This document shows, piece after piece, positions 62,411 to 64,000 of a stretch of DNA of 64,000 nt. Positions within the stretch are counted from its first letter, which is position 1. Each line of letters starts with the position of its first letter. The stretch is from Segatella copri. Its GTDB lineage: Bacteria > Bacteroidota > Bacteroidia > Bacteroidales > Bacteroidaceae. The translations under genes and the position numbers were made by a program. The notes beneath the pieces are model-generated. The model searched no databases. It saw nothing but the letters and a program-made list of their open reading frames with translations, and was not told the DNA's origin. Location: contig NZ_CATKVU010000006.1 in NCBI RefSeq assembly GCF_949820605.1, positions 434,001 through 498,000 of the forward strand. The letters are read 5' to 3'.

Positions 62411-62530
62411 CTACCGCGTTTTACGGTTTTATGTATGTTAAATATCTGAAAATCAGTTAGTTTGCTACCTTGTTACGGAGTTTTACCGTATTATGTATGT
62501 TAAGTGCTTGAAAATCAGTAAGTTTACCCA
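62411..62530. repeat. ~62-bp imperfect direct repeat
   Basis: Two copies share TTATGTATGTTAA (62430, 62492) and CTGAAAATCAGT/CTTGAAAATCAGT followed by AGTTT, with small indels at the front. Each has the dyad CTGAAAATCAG or a variant. Confidence 0.65.
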
Positions 62531-62605
62531 CTTGACCCCTTAAAATAAGGGGTCAAGCCTTACTTTAGGATAACTCTTAGTAAAAAGGGACTAAGAGTTA
62601 TCCTA
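62531..62605. terminator. Two consecutive hairpins at the miaA 3' end
   Basis: CTTGACCCCTTA-AAA-TAAGGGGTCAAG (62531-62557) is perfect. TAGGATAACTCTTAGT (62566-62581) pairs perfectly with 62590-62605 and overlaps the miaA stop codon (62600-62598). T-rich tails are short, so they may be structural or stabilising rather than strict terminators. Confidence 0.6.
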
Positions 62606-63500
62606 TTTCTTTATCAATATACGCAAGGATTTCTTCTTGCTGTTCTGGATGGAACCATTGGATAGTGGTATCCCGCTTAAACCAGGTAAGCTGCTTGCGC
62701 ATGTATTCACGGCTGTGCGACTGGATTTGTCTGATAGCTTCATCGCGGTCTATCTCGCCGTCAAAGTAAGAGAACATTTCTTTGTAGCCTACGGTTCTCA
62801 ACGAGGTGAGTCCCTTCTGCGGATATACGCTGCGTGCTTCTGCCTCCAGACCTTCGTCCATCATCATCAGTACACGCTGGTTGATGCGGTCGTAGAGTTC
62901 AGTTCTGTCGCGGTTCAGACCTATCTTGATGATGCGGAAAGGGCGCTGCTTCTTTTCGGCTGTGCGGAAAGAAGTATAAGTCTTGCCGGTTTGATGGCAG
63001 ATTTCCAGGGCATGAACCACGCGGCGTGGATTCTTCCTGTCTACTATCGCCCAGTGCTCCGGATCCATCTTGTGGAGTTCTTCTACCAGCGCCTCCAGCC
63101 CTTCCTCTTCCAGACGCTGTTTCATCCAAGTGCGGATGTCGTCACGAACAGTAGGGATGTCGTCGATTCCTTTGCATACAGCATCGATATACATCATGCT
63201 GCCACCTGTAAGCAGAGCCACATCGTGATTCTTGAAGATGTCTTCCTGCAGGAGATTCATCACATCAGCCTCGTATTGGGCAGCGCTGTAATAATCTTCG
63301 ATGTGGTGGTTTCCTACGAAATAATGCTTTACCCGCTGCTGCTGTTCGGCAGTAGGGGCTGCGGTTCCGATGGGGAGTTCGGCGAAGATCTGGCGGGAGT
63401 CGGCATTGATAATAGGTATAGCGAGATGCTCTGCCAGTGAAAGGCAAAGCTCCGTTTTACCTACACCGGTAGGACCTAAAACCACAATCAATGTTTTCAT
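62598..63500 (-). CDS. miaA: tRNA dimethylallyltransferase
   Basis: The 300-residue product has the P-loop G-P-T-G-V-G-K-T (residues 9-16), [14 protein letters not shown] and the D-x-x-N-P-R-R segment. It adds dimethylallyl to A37 of tRNAs reading U-starting codons. It follows lpxA, as often in Bacteroidota, but a terminator hairpin lies between them. Confidence 0.96.
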   Translation of the reverse strand: MKTLIVVLGPTGVGKTELCLSLAEHLAIPIINADSRQIFAELPIGTAAPTAEQQQRVKHYFVGNHHIEDYYSAAQYEADVMNLLQEDIFKNHDVALLTGGSMMYIDAVCKGIDDIPTVRDDIRTWMKQRLEEEGLEALVEELHKMDPEHWAIVDRKNPRRVVHALEICHQTGKTYTSFRTAEKKQRPFRIIKIGLNRDRTELYDRINQRVLMMMDEGLEAEARSVYPQKGLTSLRTVGYKEMFSYFDGEIDRDEAIRQIQSHSREYMRKQLTWFKRDTTIQWFHPEQQEEILAYIDKEIG

Positions 63501-63526
63501 ATATCATTCTTTATATTCAAGAAAAA

Positions 63527-63565
63527 AGCATCCTTGCTCGTTTCATAAACCTATGCAAGGATGCT
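63527..63565 (-). terminator. Terminator between lpxA and miaA
   Basis: AGCATCCTTGC (63527-63537) pairs perfectly with GCAAGGATGCT (63555-63565). On minus, six T follow. It stands only 26 bases before the miaA ATG. Confidence 0.85.
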
Positions 63566-63602
63566 CTTTTTACCTTTTTACTTTTTTACCCTTTTACTTT
63601 TA
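63566..63602 (-). repeat. GTAAAAAAGTAAAA-type A-rich repeat after lpxA
   Basis: On minus it reads AAAAGTAAAAGGGTAAAAAA followed by GTAAAAAGGTAAAAAG, similar to the tract after the phosphoesterase (39064-39113). Confidence 0.6.
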
Positions 63603-64000
63603 TCGGATAATGCCTCGCTGAGAACTCTCTACGAAGTCGATAATATACTGAATCTCCTTGGTAACCTCAAGATTCTTCTTGATTTCCTCGATACCTTCCT
63701 TCAAAATACCCTTGCTGTAGAGCAGACGGTAAGCCTCGTGGATGTTTTGGATGGTCTCATTGCTGAAACCGCGACGGCGCAGACCGATGAGGTTGATGCT
63801 GCAGTAGCGGGTTGGCTCCTTGCCGGCAATGATGTATGGAGGAATATCCTGAGAGAAACGGCAACCGCCCTGGATCATTACGTAACCTGCGATATGGCAG
63901 AACTGGTGAACGAGAACGTTGGCGCTGACGATGGCGTTGTCGTCTACTACCACCTCACCGGCAAACTTGGTAGAGTTGCCGATAATCAAGCCGCTGCCGA
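63600..64000 (-). CDS. lpxA: UDP-N-acetylglucosamine acyltransferase, C-terminal part (5' end outside window)
   Basis: About 133 C-terminal residues are visible and the frame runs off the right edge. The first part shows hexapeptide-repeat beta-helix (G-L-I-I-G-N-S-T-K-F-A-G-E, D-N-A-I-V-S-A-N-V-L-V-H-Q), then H-I-A-G-Y-V-M-I-Q-G-G and I-P-P-Y-I-I-A-G-K-E-P, followed by the helical tail with N-L-I-G-L-R-R-R-G-F. These are LpxA signatures; it starts lipid A synthesis by acylating UDP-GlcNAc. Confidence 0.93.
   Translation of the reverse strand, partial: GSGLIIGNSTKFAGEVVVDDNAIVSANVLVHQFCHIAGYVMIQGGCRFSQDIPPYIIAGKEPTRYCSINLIGLRRRGFSNETIQNIHEAYRLLYSKGILKEGIEEIKKNLEVTKEIQYIIDFVESSQRGIIR

Overview
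The window reads as a chromosomal segment of a gut Bacteroidota, most likely Prevotellaceae (Segatella/Prevotella copri-like). This rests on the Bacteroidota promoter signature (TAnnTTTG at about -7, TTTG near -33) upstream of most transcription units, near-absence of Shine-Dalgarno sequences, a hybrid two-component system, a TonB-dependent receptor, DUF6055 and DUF4492 proteins, and the lpxA-miaA and lysS-gpsA-pgi gene orders. No rRNA, tRNA, CRISPR array or prophage was seen. The genus is an inference from recognised families, not from a search.

Layout. 1-14.7 kb: two DUF6055-like secreted proteins (one with a visible HExxH) separated by an Rpn nuclease, then an M64 peptidase, an S9 dipeptidyl-peptidase, a 1362-residue hybrid two-component regulator and, convergent, an OPT oligopeptide transporter. 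Together they look like a protein/peptide-harvesting locus. 14.7-25.8 kb: aldose epimerase, DMT exporter, LysR regulator, ThrE exporter, a YidE/AspT-type transporter, mnmA, a DUF4160/DUF2442 pair, an LMW protein-tyrosine phosphatase and an SLC13 carrier. 25.8-27 kb is a gene-poor scar with tandem repeats and two gene remnants. 27-35 kb: an AAA-ATPase/PD-(D/E)XK protein, an MBL hydrolase, the DUF4492-cydA-cydB cytochrome bd operon, YjbR, cupin and HxlR genes. 35-43.4 kb: a DXS-like transketolase, an Asp/His/Lys-rich secreted protein, and a phosphoesterase / TonB receptor / beta-helix lipoprotein group. 43.9-52.8 kb: a long minus-strand series lysS-[four-helix-bundle element]-gpsA-pgi-HAD-gmd-fcl-uraA. 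53-57.6 kb: menaquinone genes menI-like, menF, menD, menB. 57.6-64 kb: queF and a queuosine-precursor transporter behind a preQ1-I-like pseudoknot, a PiT phosphate transporter with a PhoU-like tail, a HAD hydrolase, miaA and the 3' part of lpxA.

Main unusual signals. (1) Several unrelated tandem arrays share a unit of about 22 bp (range 21-23); in three of them every unit carries its own small dyad, and one lies inside the menF coding sequence. (2) A small element bounded by inverted heptanucleotide repeats carries a frameshifted four-helix-bundle (S23/IVS-type) gene; it sits between lysS and gpsA and supplies the stop codon of lysS. (3) A compact H-type pseudoknot with preQ1-I riboswitch layout ends three bases before the start codon of the queuosine-precursor transporter. 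(4) menF carries two repeat-derived insertions. All calls are by eye from sequence; family names come from recall of conserved motifs.
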